Source: Cyclospora cayetanensis (lineage: Eukaryota > Apicomplexa > Conoidasida > Eucoccidiorida > Eimeriidae). Taken from it: a stretch of DNA of 64,000 nucleotides. The stretch lies in the NCBI RefSeq assembly GCF_002999335.1, contig NW_020312700.1:248001-312000 (forward strand), in the 5' to 3' direction. Under the pieces are notes generated by a model. The model did no database searches, was not told the origin of the DNA, and worked only from the letters and a program-made list of their open reading frames with translations. Shown here piece by piece: positions 48,499-60,501 of the stretch. Position numbers and translations under genes: made by a program. Within the stretch, counting starts at the first letter, position 1, and the number at the start of each line of letters is the position of its first letter.

Positions 48499-49600
48499 AT
48501 GATGCACACGTACATGCCCGGAGATCTAACGAGCTGCGCCTCTCCGCATGCCCAGCGCATCCTACAGCTCAATTTTGCCGCAGAAAAAGTGCTTCTTCTC
48601 AACCGCGTAAGCCTTGGGGTTTGAGGCCCGGCCCCTTTTCTTCGCACACTGCTGCTAGTTGAACTTCATGGAACTTCCCCGGTGAGGGGGGACGAGAGGA
48701 GCTCGGGGTGGGCAGAGTGGCTCCCTCCAGAGTTTCTGCCGCACAGAAGACTCTTTGATTCTTGGCAGCTTCCAAATTGGCTTTGCGGCTTGTTGTGGTT
48801 AATGCAGTTGGTACTGGCCGTCAGTGAGCAGCTGGAGAAGGTGCGCGAAGCATTAGGCGCGTACAGGAGGGGCGAAGCGGGGGGGACAGTTACGGCTTCC
48901 GCCACAGCCAGCAGCAATACGAGCATGATGAGTGAGCCCTGCGGGTTCTTGGATGATTGGTTTCTGATTGGGGAGTCCTTCGTTGCCCTCGACGCCGAAC
49001 AGATTTGCGTCTTTCTGTGGCAAGTCAGTTGCAACGAGCACCAAAAATTTCCTCCGACGATTTAAGCCTTTGGCCTCTCTAGAGTCCTTCCGTTGCCGAC
49101 CCCTCCATGCCGGCCTTGCTCGTTCGCTGTATCGCACGCAGCCTTCCGAAGCCGCTTTGTCTCTTTCTTCGCCCCTACCTCTTTTTTAACACTCCTTCTG
49201 TCCCTTATGAGCTGCTAGCTACTGCCCTGCCCCGTTATGGATGTCTTTAGTCTGCCCTTTCGCCGTCCTTTTCGCCTAGATGGCCAGCCATGTGCGCCAC
49301 CCTCCTCCTCGCCCGTGTTGCTGCAGCGCTCCTTGACCTAGCCAATTCAGCTTTCGAATTTGTTTGCCAGTGTGGCCCTCTTGTGCGTTATGGGGTACTT
49401 GCGTTGTCTCTGTTTGTCTGCTGCAGCACCGAGAGAGACTCCAGCGCAGACGCAGCCGTCTCCTCACCGAGCGACGCGGGGCCCTGCGATCGCTGCTGTC
49501 GCTTTCCCCCTCGGCAGAGGAAATTGCAAATAGTGACTGGGGATTTCTGCTGCAGCAAGCAGAGACAGATCGAGACATGCCTTCCAGTGACTCCGACTAG
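48499..49600 (+). CDS. Unidentified small membrane protein, possibly PEX11-like
   Basis: Coding-like exons run in order. 48499-48606 (MMHTYMPGDL...LNFAAEKVLLLNR) ends at a good GTAAGC donor. One in 48690-49030 contains RLFDSWQLPNWLCGLLWLMQ and LVLAVSEQLEKVREALGAY. One near 49290-49420 contains LLLARVAAALLDLANSAFEF. The terminal exon runs from about 49427 to 49600 (HRERLQRRRSRLL, ending DMPSSDSD). The pattern of an amphipathic N-terminal helix, a central hydrophobic block with a Leu/Glu-rich helix, and a second hydrophobic block recalls peroxisomal PEX11. The long basic-to-acidic C-terminal tail is not typical of it, and splice phases of the middle exons were not resolved. The PEX11 idea is tentative. 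Confidence 0.4.
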
Positions 49601-51389
49601 TGCTGCCCAACGTTGTCGCTGCTGCTGCTGTGGCTCCTGCTGTGTGTGTGGCTGCTTGTTTTGTCGCACCTTGGTCCCTTGAGGCTACGAAGGCAGTTGC
49701 TGCTGCTTTCCTATACAACAGCTCTGCACTAAGGCTTGTTCTATGCCTCTGTCTTCGATTCAAGGCCCCACTGTCCAATGTAGGCAGATCGCAGCCTCCT
49801 TTGCAATTTGCCTGCGGGGTTCTACTGCCCTGAAGGGACCTTAGGGACCTTTGAGCAGGGGCGCATCATAGAATCCTTTTGGGGCGTCTGTACACCCGAA
49901 CGCACCGCCAAGATTTGAAGGATAGGTGGGAGCTCAGCGTTGGAACCTTTTTTCAGAGGGTATCTGGCCTTTGATGGTGTTTTTTGAGTTTTTTAGAATA
50001 TGGTTTCAATAGATCTTTTTAGAAAAACGTGCACAACAGCAACGCGAATTTAAAGGCGCTTTTGGTTTCTCTTGAAGGTGGGTGACAGCGTGGATGAAAA
50101 GACGCGTGTACAGCGCATGCTGTGCGGATACCATCAGTCTCCTTATGGGGAGCTCATACTAGTGGGCGCCCGAGAGTCTTCTAAGGGGAACCAGACCATT
50201 GCGTCTCGATTGAAGCAAACAGGAAGAGGACCCCTATCAACAAGTAGAGTGTAACTCTTCCTCTAAGGCCTCTGTACGGACGTACTTGAGTTCAAACTCG
50301 ATACAAACTTCGTGGAACTGACTGCGTGTTTTCCAAAAGAGTTCCCCCTTTGCCTTAACCCTCACCCAGCCCCCTAAATCTCAGCATGATATGTTAAGGA
50401 CTAATAGGTTGCACGTTGCTGGATCCTCTAAGCACTCCGAGAGACCCAAGCTAATTGCACAACCAGCAGCCTCAACTGCTAAAACCCACAGCGTTGTGTT
50501 GGACTGTTATGTCATACCTTCTTTGCAGCCACCAAGGCGTGCACACCACTTTTTTTTAAAATGGCTCTCTAGTTGTGAAATCCAGGCAGCATAGTAGAAA
50601 AAGTCGCAGTCTGAAGGGGGCCCGCTGCATGGTGTTGTGCACAGGTTCGCGTCTTCTTGGGTGGTTGGAAGCAGGCGACCAACAAAGGCCGTCCGACCCA
50701 TCCTTAAGTGAGCAAATGTCAATTCGACAACACATTCAGAAGTCAAAAGTCTTGTTTGTCTATTGAAAATTCGGAGAGGAGGGGCCCCTGCAAGGGTACC
50801 CAAACTCGATTGGGTCATTGACGTGTGGGGCCCCCCGGGACCCACACGCCTGTTGGCCGTCAGTGTTTTTTGCCGATTATTCAGGAGTTATCCCTGCACT
50901 GTTCTTCATATTTTGAGATAATACCTTTAGCATTTTTGTTTTGTGCGAGCGATTGGAGGATTTCGGCGCTCTGAGCAGCCGGCCTGGTGCTCCCTGTGGG
51001 CCGTTGCCCGTTGGGTGTCCCTTCCCCCTGCTCAGCCGCGCGTACACCTCGAGTAACCTCCACTATGATAATTAAAGCCGAGCAGCAGTAGTGGTGGGGC
51101 TCTGAAGCAGTAAGAGGGCCCCTCCGCTACGGGCTTGTTCTCCTTGCCTCGGTTGTGACCCCCTTGTGGAGGCAGCGACTTCCAGCGGGTTCCAGCGGCA
51201 GGCCAAGCCTTTCGAGGAAGCCACGCAGAGACTTATGGCCAGACACTCTGTAGAGAAGACTGCGAGAGAATTGCGCGGTTCCTCCACGAGCGCGAGCCAG
51301 GAAAAGGAGCAGCTGAGGATCCCAGGGGGGAAGCGGACAGGCGGGCAGGCAGGGGCTTCACAGCAGCAAAGAGAGCTGTCACAGGAACG
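49601..51389. other. Intergenic region, no supported gene
   Basis: A 60-codon open stretch at about 50072-50254 follows a TTTCTCTTGAAG pyrimidine/AG context but cannot be attached to a gene. A GC-rich inverted repeat (CGTGTGGG...CCCACACG) occurs at about 50821-50848. The remainder shows nothing. Confidence 0.45.
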
Positions 51390-54300
51390 ATGAGGCGTGA
51401 CCACCACGGAAAGAAGCGACAAAAGCACGCGGGGGGAGGCGCTGCTGCGTCCGACTTTGGACCCAAGAAAAGGCAGAAAGTGGGTGCTCCGAAGAGGCTC
51501 CCCCCTTCGCATACCCAGGTGGAGGTAAGGGTCAAGAGGCACCTTCTAGCTGCAGCGGCTGCCAGAGCAGAGCAGCACTTCCAGCAGTGGGAGGAAGAGG
51601 TCAGAGCTGCTGCTGCAGGGGCGGCCTTTAGCCAGTTCTCCACGCAGGCAAGCGTTGACGAGGCCCTCAAAAAGGTGAGCTGGCGCCTTATAGGCTGGAC
51701 GCTTCCCGAAGGCTTTGCGCTCAGAAGAATCTGCTTCTAACCAAAAAGGCGCAGAAGTGGCTTCTCCCTTCTGCCTCTTTAGGGCTGGGAGGTTTTCGTG
51801 TTGCAGAAGCTGGCGAGGGAGCTGCCAGAAGTGTGAGAATGGAGCTAGGCGGCCTGCCCATGGCCTGTACCACGTAGGACGGCCTCCTAGCGCCCAGTTG
51901 GCTCGTGCTCTTCTTTGTGCGCTGGTGGGCTTTGCTTGTAGGTGTCTCTTTCGTCGCCGCTGCAGCGGCTTCAGGGCCTCAAACGCCTCACTGCCTGTTT
52001 TGCTGCACTCCGCCAGCAAGAGCAGCAGGATGGTGGTGTCTCTAGAGGGCTGCAACCGGTGACGCTGCTACCGCTGGTCCTACCTGTGCTGCTGAGCTTG
52101 GCAGCAGACGAAGACAGCGAGTGTCGGCATCAGCTGCTGATTTGTTTCTGCGGTCTAATTCAAGCCGTCGGAAGTTGCAGCAACAGCACCGGAAGCAGGG
52201 AGGCGGATACTCTCTCAGCCGATGCGCGAGCAGTCAAGTCGTTGCTACCTTTTAGAACCCTACTTGCTGCCTCCTTCCAGAAGTAGGTCTTTTAGGTCTG
52301 CGCTTTTCTGCTGCTGCTTCTGCTGCTCGTGTTGATGCCGATGTAGCACAGGGACGACGTCGGCGGTAAATGTGGCCATCCTAATGAGCTAGCACACTTC
52401 GTTGGTAGAAACACAGGAGGCACAATGAGTGGGTGCTAGCATTTCTGACTGCTACAGTTGCGCGTGCATGCGTGAGGCATTTTGCCTTGCTGCTCTCCTG
52501 TCCACCTGTGTAACTCAGCTGCTTGACCTCTGTGGACAGTCGCATAAGGGCTGACGGTCTTCGCCTGGCATCCCTCTGCCTTCATCGAATCCCTGCGATT
52601 ACGCTCAGCCTCACAGATGTAAGCAGGAACGCCTTTGCATATTGCTGCTGCTGCTTTTAAAGCGGCTATGCCGCTACATCTGGCGCTGCTGCCACTGCTA
52701 ATTTTAGCTACTGTGGTTGTAGTCTGTGCCGTTCGAAAAGCGGCTGTAACGGCATCATCCCGCTGCGTGATGCGTCACTTTCGCACACTGCCATGCGTTT
52801 CTATGCACTCTGAGTCTCTCGTTCGAGATCCAAGCCTTCGGCTGCCCACTGGAGGGTGGTAGCATGAAATACGATTTCCGATGTCTGCGCTGCAGCTGCC
52901 GTTCCACGTCCTGCGGGTTGTGGTAGCGTCCGCTGGAAAGGGGGCCTTCCTTGCGTTGGGGTTGCCACTGCTGCTGCGTCTGTTGTCGCCACACCTCTCA
53001 TCAGAGGGGCCTGTCGGTATTTCTCGTTCGGTTCTCGCCGGAGAAGAAGAGGCCGCAAGCCTCAGTGTCGCGCAGCTCAAGGCGCTGCAGTGTAGCACTA
53101 CAGCGCAACTAGGGGGATACACAGCTGCTTCCGCCACTGCGGAAGAAATTGGAGGCAATGGACAGACAGCGCTGCTTTTGCAGCTTTTCGGCTGCTGCTG
53201 CGACTGCTGGCTACAGCAGATCCATAACCTTCTGGTTCGTTGCTATGCCGCTGCTCTGGCGTCGTTGTGGACTGGATCTTACTGCTCTGTTGCGCTCCTC
53301 TGTCTTCTTCTTTTGCGTTGAACTACGTCCGCCATGATTGCTATACATTGTGTTGGTGCGGCTGCCGTTGCAACAGGACGAACGTGCTGTCCCTTTAACC
53401 CCAAGCACAAAAAAGGGAGAGGGCATCGGCTCCCAGCAGCAAGAAGACGCGCTGCAGCAGCTGCAGCTGATGCAGCAGTGCTGCAACGTTTTTCATTTGC
53501 TGCTTTTCGGAGATACGGATGGAAACGGGGCCCCTGAGGAGAGGCCCTCACGCTCGGGGGTTGGGCCCCTTATGAGGCCCCTCGTTGCGCAGCTATCCGC
53601 GGCAAACGAGCGGAAGAGGCAGCAGCACAAGCAGCAGCACGTGCAGCAGGTACCGGTACGTCGAAGCGCGACAAGTAGCTGCTACTGGTTGCGTTTGTGC
53701 AAGTTTGGAGGGGAGAGTTAGTGAAAGAGTTTTGAGCAAGGTGTTCCTCTCGGTGTTGGTATGTGGTGTGTGTATGCATGTGTATGTATGTATGTGTAGG
53801 TAGGTAAATATGTAAGTATTTATGTACGTATGTGTGTATATATGTCAGTCTGTATATAGCACACACAATGCATGCATGCATGTGTGTATGTGTCTACGTG
53901 TGTCTGTGTGTGTGATGGTTCTGGTGTGTTACAGCACATGGAGACCTTCTTGTCCCATGTCGTGCCTTCTCTGTTGGATCTGCTAGATTATGAGGGCCCC
54001 CCGTCGGTGCAGCAGGCAGTCTCGGAGTTAGCCTCCTCTCTGGTTTCTCTGATTTGCCGCCTACTGTCTGCCCCTTTGGAAGCCCTTGTAGGAGGCCCCG
54101 AGGTATTGGGGATCCTAGATAAGGCAGCCGCTGCAAGGAACGAATCTCTGAGGCTGCCGAGCGGCACCTCGGGAAGCAGTGAAGGGGCCTCTACACAGGG
54201 CCTTCACCGACAGGGAGAGCCAGCAGTTGGCGCTCTGAGAATTTGGGGGCCTCCGCTTCGTGCTGCGCTGCTCTCCGCCGCAGCAGCCGCTGTCGTCTAT

Positions 54301-57300
54301 GTGGCGGCAACAGCGGCCAAGACACAGCAGCATCTCCTGCAGCTCGCCGCCCCTCAACAATCGCAGCACCAACAGCTGGAGCCGCATGAACAGCAGGGAT
54401 GCTATGTCTCTCTCCCAATGGGAGCAAGGAAGTCCTACGTGTTATTCGCCGTGGGGGTCGGACGGCTTCGAGAGAGGGGCCTCTCGGGGAACCCGTCGGG
54501 GCCTTCTCGGGCGACACTGCAGCATTTTCCGTGTCCTCGTCAGCTTCGCTACCTGCTTCAGCAACTCCTCGACCTCGCCCTTTCCCTGAGGGCGCCAACT
54601 CCTCAAGGGGCCCCTACAGGGGACGCGCAGGGAGATGGCTTGCCACTGCTGACTTCTCAGGTATCTCTGTTGCAGTGGCTGCTAACGGGGCCGCAGACTT
54701 ACGCGTGCAGTTGCTGCTGCAGCGAGAACAGTCGGCTGCTGATGCACATTTCGTCAGCCGGCCTGCAGAGGGGAGTGGCCAGACTGCAGCGCTCCTTATT
54801 TGTCAATAATGCTGCACTCCTGCTGCAGAAACAGCAGGGCGAGCGGCAGGAGTTGTTTCAGCAGGTGCCGCAGACAGAGGCGGTTGGTGGGGCCTCTCAG
54901 TCGCAGCCGACACCCCGACCTAATGGCCACCCTCTGCAGCGAGAGCAGAAGCAGGCGCAGGGGTCTTCCAGCAGCAGACCACAACTGGCTGTGCTGCTGT
55001 CTCTACAGCAACTGCAATCCTCGCTGGCTGCCGCGGCTGCGTCAAGCCAACGGGGGGGCCCTGGGGGGTGGCCCTCGGCGCCGTCTATCGCTGGACAGAA
55101 GCTGAGCAAGAAAAATCAAGAGCGACTCCAACACCGCAAGCAGCAGCAGCAGCAGCAGCAGCAGCAAGAAGCAGCAGCAGAAACGGGAGGACCCGCACAA
55201 GCACTCGCTCTGTTTGGGAAGGCCCTAGAAGCTTTATGGTTGGGAACCGTGGAGATGCTCCTGCAGAAGCAGCAGCAGCTCCTGTGTTGCGGAAGCAGTA
55301 ATGCGATACAATTGTTGCGGATTGGAGCCTTACAAGAGGGCTGCGACAGGCAGAGTATTGCGTCAACTGCGGCAGACACAATGGCAGCACCATTGATGGA
55401 AGAGGAGCTCGATGCTGCAGCGGCTGCTACAGCCCCACCGGACTCCAGCCAGCCTGTGACGGCTAAGTGCAACAGTGGTGGCGTTACATTGGTCACTCCA
55501 CGGCATGAGCCTGTCTCTTCTGTTGACGCTCAGCAGGTTGTGGAGATTAGCGATGACACTAGCGAGGATGATTGCACCAGCAACGCCGATCACTCAGCCA
55601 GAGCTGCGCGTGCCGCTCCTACTCGCGTCGATGCGGCAACATCAGCAGCACGCAGAGAGTCGCCTCTCAATTCTGCTCCTTCTGTTCTTGTGCCCTCTTC
55701 AGAGATCCTGAGTTCTCCCTCTGATGCAGAGACTGCCTCCTCCAGCGATGACACGCCGCACCAGCAGCAGGAGGGAGTCGAATCGTACGTTTTGCAGGCT
55801 CCTGCGCTGCTCTCTCCTCTTTTGCTACTGCTCTTGGGATTTGACGCTCAGGCGCTATCGCTGCAGCTGCCTGTTGCAGTGATGCCCTTATACGAGAGAA
55901 TACTCTCCGAAGCCATAAATGCACAGCACCACCTACCTCCAGCGGCATGGGCAGGCCCACTTTCTGCATCAGTTGCTGCCAAAAGCCACCGGCCGCAGAA
56001 GCAGTGTGCCCACCTTCAGGTCTGGAGTAAAGGACTCACTCTGGTTGCAGCAGGGTGTACTGCTGCTGCAGCTGCTGCAGGAGGCGGTTTATGTCGTGCT
56101 GGAGAGGCTGCATGGACTGCCGCGGGTGGTTCCCCTGAAAGACGGCAACACGCAGCCTCTGAGGCTGCAGCCTGGTGTCGCCTCTTTCTGCTTGCGGGAA
56201 GGGCAGTGCTGTTATCTCCATCCAAAGAGTACGTACAACAAAAGCCTCCAGCTTCCGTCCTACCAGCATTGCCATTCTTCCTGGTTTTCCTGCTGACCCT
56301 ATATCGATCAATCTTTGCACTGCAGCCGCTGTCCGTCCTTCTGCCTATGTGCGGCGTCTAAGCTTCTTGCCGCTCTCCGATTTTATGTTCCTGACGCCCC
56401 CTACTGGTGCCTGAGGACAAGCGACCTGCATAGAGTGTTGCGGTTTCTTAGGCGTCTCCTTCCCACTACGTTCTTATCTGTACTATCGGAGATCTTCTTC
56501 TATCCGTCTGCGTCTCCATCGGAAGGCCTACCACTTGTTGCACGACTGCCACTGCCTTGTGCAGAAGCGGCTCTTGCCTGTGTCTCTGCTGCCACAACCG
56601 CGGTGACAGCAAGAGAAGCGTTGCCCCACCTCATGCCTCATGTCATTCGCTGCTGCCTCTTCCCCTTCGGCTTGGGGCGGCGATACACCGTGAACGGCAA
56701 CAGCGGAGGCACCAGTGGAGGCACCAGTGGAGGCACCAGTGGGAGCAGCAGCGACACTCTTTGTGCAGGCTTGTCGCATCCTCAGCCTTTCGAGGCGCAC
56801 AGGGCAGCCGGCAGAGAAGGGCCTTCCAAGGCGTCCCTGCCTGCTGCAGGAGACTCGGCAGAAGCAGCAGGGAGCTGCTGTTACGACGCTCTTTGCTTAG
56901 ATGATCCCCCAGTAAATTTGGTAATGGCGCCTGCTTCCCACTGTAATTCGGGAAGCTCAGGAGCAGCAATTGTGCAGTGGGATCCTCCGGGAAGCTCCCC
57001 AAAGAGTCGACTCCTAGCGGCATCGCATTTCGCTGCTCCCCTCATCAGCTGCCTCCTAAAATTACCTGGATCACAAGCCTGCAGGGACCCCTCTGACGCC
57101 ATCCTCGAGACTGAGGAATCCCCAGGAATGTCTAGGGGCCCCCACGAAGGCCCTCTGGCGTGTCGAGTCGTGGCCAGTCTCCTCCTTGAGAGCACGAAAC
57201 CATTCGGCTTCGCTGCACGGGAAGGCACCTACGGAGAAGGTCCTGCTTCTGTTGCCTCCAAGCAGCAACGGAAGGAGCAAGTCGTGAGCTTTAAGGGGCC

Positions 57301-58806
57301 TCTTTGCTTAGAGGCGCTGCTGCGGGAGGCAGCTACGCACCTGTTAGGGGCCGATTCCCACAGGCGGGAGGCGCTGCTTCAGCTTATACGGCCCTCAGGC
57401 AAAAGCCTCTCCCTTCTGGGTAGCGGCGACGCCCTTGCTCGCTTTGTGCTGCCTCTTTGCCAAGAGGCATGTGGCCCGGGGGCTACTGCTTGCGAGGCCG
57501 CATCACCACAAGCCAACGAAGGAGGCTTCGGCTCTGTGGATTCTCCTGCACTGGCGATTTGGCAGGGAGCCCGCGTCTCCGCCTCTGTCTGTTTCTTCTG
57601 CGCCGCCAGCAGCGAATTGCTACCCCCTTTGGCAAGCGTCTCTTGGGACCCTCCGGGGGAGCCCTTCGACGTAAGGCGACAAGCCAAATGCAGTGCTAGC
57701 TGCGGAGACGCAGAGAGCGAGAGCTGCTGGCTTCTTAACTCTCCTCCTAGGGCCTTTGCGGTGGCTCTGGAGTTTCTCTTCTGCCACTTGGGAGCTCAGG
57801 GGGCCCTCCTACACGCGCCCCTGCAGGAGGGAGGTTCCAGCAGTGGCTTCAACAGCTTGGTGGTAAGAGCAACAACGGCTGTTAGGGCTTCCTTTCGGGA
57901 AAGCACCCTCGTAGGGGGGGCCCTGCTGTGTGTCTGTGGGCACTGCTCCTTTAGCTCTTCCGAGGAGGAAAGGCTTGGAGAGATGCCTCCACATAGGCGT
58001 CCTCAGGGCCTGCTCTCCGCCGTATGTGCTACAGCTGCTTTCGCCTATGCAGCAGAGCAACCCGAGGGAGGAGCCCCCAGCACTGGTGGCAGCACTAGAG
58101 ATGAGTGTTCATTCGCTCGTCTGTGTGCATTTGCTGTGGTCTGCGATGAGACACTCAAGGGAATTGCCAGTGCCCTGCAACAGCAGCAGCAACAGGAGGT
58201 CGGAACGTGGGGTCCTGCGTTTTTGCCAGTCGGGCTACGCCAGTGGTTTCTTACGAACTGCTCCAAGAAGGGTGGACAGCCCCTTCTCCCCCCTCAAGAA
58301 AATACAGTGGGGAGAGAAGCTTGTACCAGCGTAAGCTCAACATAGTCCCCCCGCTTGTGTCTGGCTTTCATTGTTTGCTGCATTCTCTTCACCTCTTGTA
58401 CAGCTGGCCCGTTCCTTTCCCGCTACCAAATATTTGCGCTTAGGCTCTTCTGCCTTGCACCTTTCACAGGATACCTCTTGGTTGCTCGGAGTCTCTTTCG
58501 TTGCTAACACTCTCACATTTTGCTGGATTGGTTTCTCTCTCTGTAGGCGGGACCGTCTGTAGCTCTCTTCCTCCTGCGTCGTCGCTGCTTTTGTGTTTCC
58601 TGCAGCTCGTGCTTACCCTGAGGAAGGAACTAAAAAGCCTTGTGTGCTGCCTTGCGAGAATAATTGAAGAGCAAAAGGGTTCCTCGGGTGCGTTCATTTC
58701 CTCCCAACGGGAGCTCCCGCAAACAGAGGGTGGCGGAGCCCCATCACTTTGCTTGGCACTTGCGGCTGCGCTTCGGCGGGCTGCAGCAACAAGCGTAGAT
58801 AACTGA
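51390..58806 (+). CDS. IPI1: IPI1/TEX10-like Rix1-complex protein, very large, Gln-rich
   Basis: IPI1/TEX10 belongs to the Rix1 complex, which processes ITS2 and remodels nucleolar and nuclear pre-60S particles. Exon 1 (51390-51674) carries the family start: a Lys/Arg-rich segment with KKRQKVGAPKRLPP, then VRVKRHLLAA. Exon 2 (51942-52285) has HEAT-like repeats, including LLPLVLPVLLSLAADEDSEC. Exon 3 (52540-52618) has NRIRADGLRLASLCLHRIPA. Phases of exons 1-3 agree. Further exons lie at about 52890-53220 and 53370-53660, then two very long ones: 53935 to about 56229 and about 56364-58330. The last is 58606-58806, ending at TGA. The protein is roughly 1,900-2,000 residues, far above yeast IPI1 (about 330) or human TEX10 (about 930), with Gln, Ala and Ser tracts and a GGTS repeat. 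Homology is clear only for the N-terminal third; the rest is unrecognised helical sequence. Confidence 0.75.
53758..53934. repeat. TG/TATG microsatellite ending at an intron acceptor of the IPI1-like gene
   Basis: GTGTATG, GTAGGTAG and GCATGCAT motifs are packed together up to the ACAG acceptor at 53931-53934. Confidence 0.9.
55141..55165 (+). repeat. (CAG)8 encoding poly-Gln in the IPI1-like protein
   Basis: Eight CAG codons followed by CAA lie inside the largest exon, directly after a Lys/Arg-rich segment. Confidence 0.95.
56702..56740 (+). repeat. Three tandem 12-bp units encoding Gly-Gly-Thr-Ser
   Basis: GGAGGCACCAGT is repeated three times in frame in the IPI1-like gene. Confidence 0.95.
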
Positions 58807-60501
58807 CTCTGCCAGGACGATCCTAACTCAACAGCGCTACCCTCTTGTTCACTGGGGCATTTTAAGGTCTTGGCAGCCTTACTAGGCCAATAATCGAGGA
58901 GTTTTTTCTTTGGCTTGGAGGCACTATAACTGTCCTTCTAAGGTCTCCCCAGGGAGACACTTAACTTTAGACTCAAAAAGTGTAGTTGAATTTTACTAAC
59001 AGTTTCTCAAGAGAACCACCACCTTGCCCTGACCGCGGCGCTCAGAGTTCCCGAGAGGATGGGAGAGGGACGGCCAGTGTGTGCGAAACTCTACCATCCA
59101 TGCAATCCGAGCATTCACAGCCAGCTCCATGGAATATCTAACGCAGTGTCAAACAACAATGCGTCTTATTGTGTCAAGCTAACAGTATTCTGCAATAAAC
59201 AAAATATCCTAGCAGACAAATCAATTAGTCCGTTCTTTTCTCGTTCTTACTTGAAGATAACTAGAAAATACAAATCTTTTAACTGTTCATGTGCAGCTTA
59301 ACCGGGTACAAGCGCCTTGATAGGAGTGCACTAGAGACTCGACACTCAGGAAAGAATAATGAGACTGCAAAAGCCGGCGACTAGATGCGTGAGCCAGTGT
59401 CTATCCCTGAGACGGCATCTACCTCTTCTTTTTGCACATCTCATCGTCTACGAACCACGAGAGACGAAAGCTACATACTTACACAGTGAAATGCTTGTCC
59501 TATCTGCGCAGTTCTAGCTGGAGACTACCCGTTTGCGAAGGGTTCGCCTTTGGCTGTACACCACTCCTTGCACCCTAGTATTTCCTCCACTGACCTCGAG
59601 ACAAACTACCTCAACTAGCCACCAGTATGGCCGCCGCAAAGAGCCAGTGTAGCCAAGGCATTGTATGCCCAAACGCATCGCTGGCACTCACGGTGCAGGT
59701 TTTGGCAAAAGACCCTACACACTTGGACAGACTCTCACCATGGAAGGTAGGAGACAGTCCCTGGTTCGAAGTTCGGAAATTAGGGATATGCGTTAAGGAT
59801 TCCTCTGCTTGTGATGCTGTGTCAACAGACTTTTAAAATTTCTCAGCTACGCGGGAACAAATTCGACAGCTTAACTCCCTATCGCTAAACCGCAGCGCCA
59901 GCAGCAGCACCGGCAGCCGCAGCGGCAGCAACTACAGGCCTCCGCATTCAGGGCGCTGCAGCAAGTTTTGAGCAACCGTCCCCCATTGTTCGTGTATTGA
60001 AATATCTCTTTCCTGGATTTCAGTGACGCACAGACTGCACCAGACACACCTCAAAGACGGGCTGCACGGAGGCCGACGACAAAGCAACAGCAGCGGTCCG
60101 TGCCTCATGCTACACTGCACCTGGGGTCTGTGAGCATCTTCTGCTATATTATATCCAGGATTCTTCAGGCCCTTGGAGATCCTTGCCCAACCGGAGGGAT
60201 GTACTGGAAGGAAGGGTCATCAATGCCGCTGCGCCTCTTCGAATGTCTCTACAGGTCTCGACTGGCGGCAGCAGCGGTAGCCGTGGACACAGCATCGCCG
60301 ACAAATCTGTTGAATAGTCCAGCACAGCTCCCAGTATCTGTCTTATTCTGAATAATTTTTACGTAGGGGGGACCAGCTGTGTTTCTACGGGCTGCATTTT
60401 CCCCTGCAGCGGTGCGACCACAGTCGCCAGGGTCACCTCGAGCCCCTTGCCCTGGTGCATGATAAGCGGCATCTCTGACAGACGTTGCCTCCATAGCTGC
60501 A
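58807..60501. other. Intergenic region with unassigned coding-like stretches
   Basis: 58807-59880 holds nothing recognised. Between 59885 and 60350, plus-frame stretches look coding: a Gln/Arg-rich run near 59890-59990 and TPQRRAARRPTTKQQQRS near 60040-60090. A frame then ends near 60350. They could be 5' exons or UTR of the 60502 ORF, or a separate small gene. No splice chain was convincing. Confidence 0.35.

Noticed and set aside
59750..59800. GGTTCGAAGTTCGG as a possible tRNA T-arm
   Set aside because: No matching acceptor stem, D-arm or anticodon arm could be placed around it.
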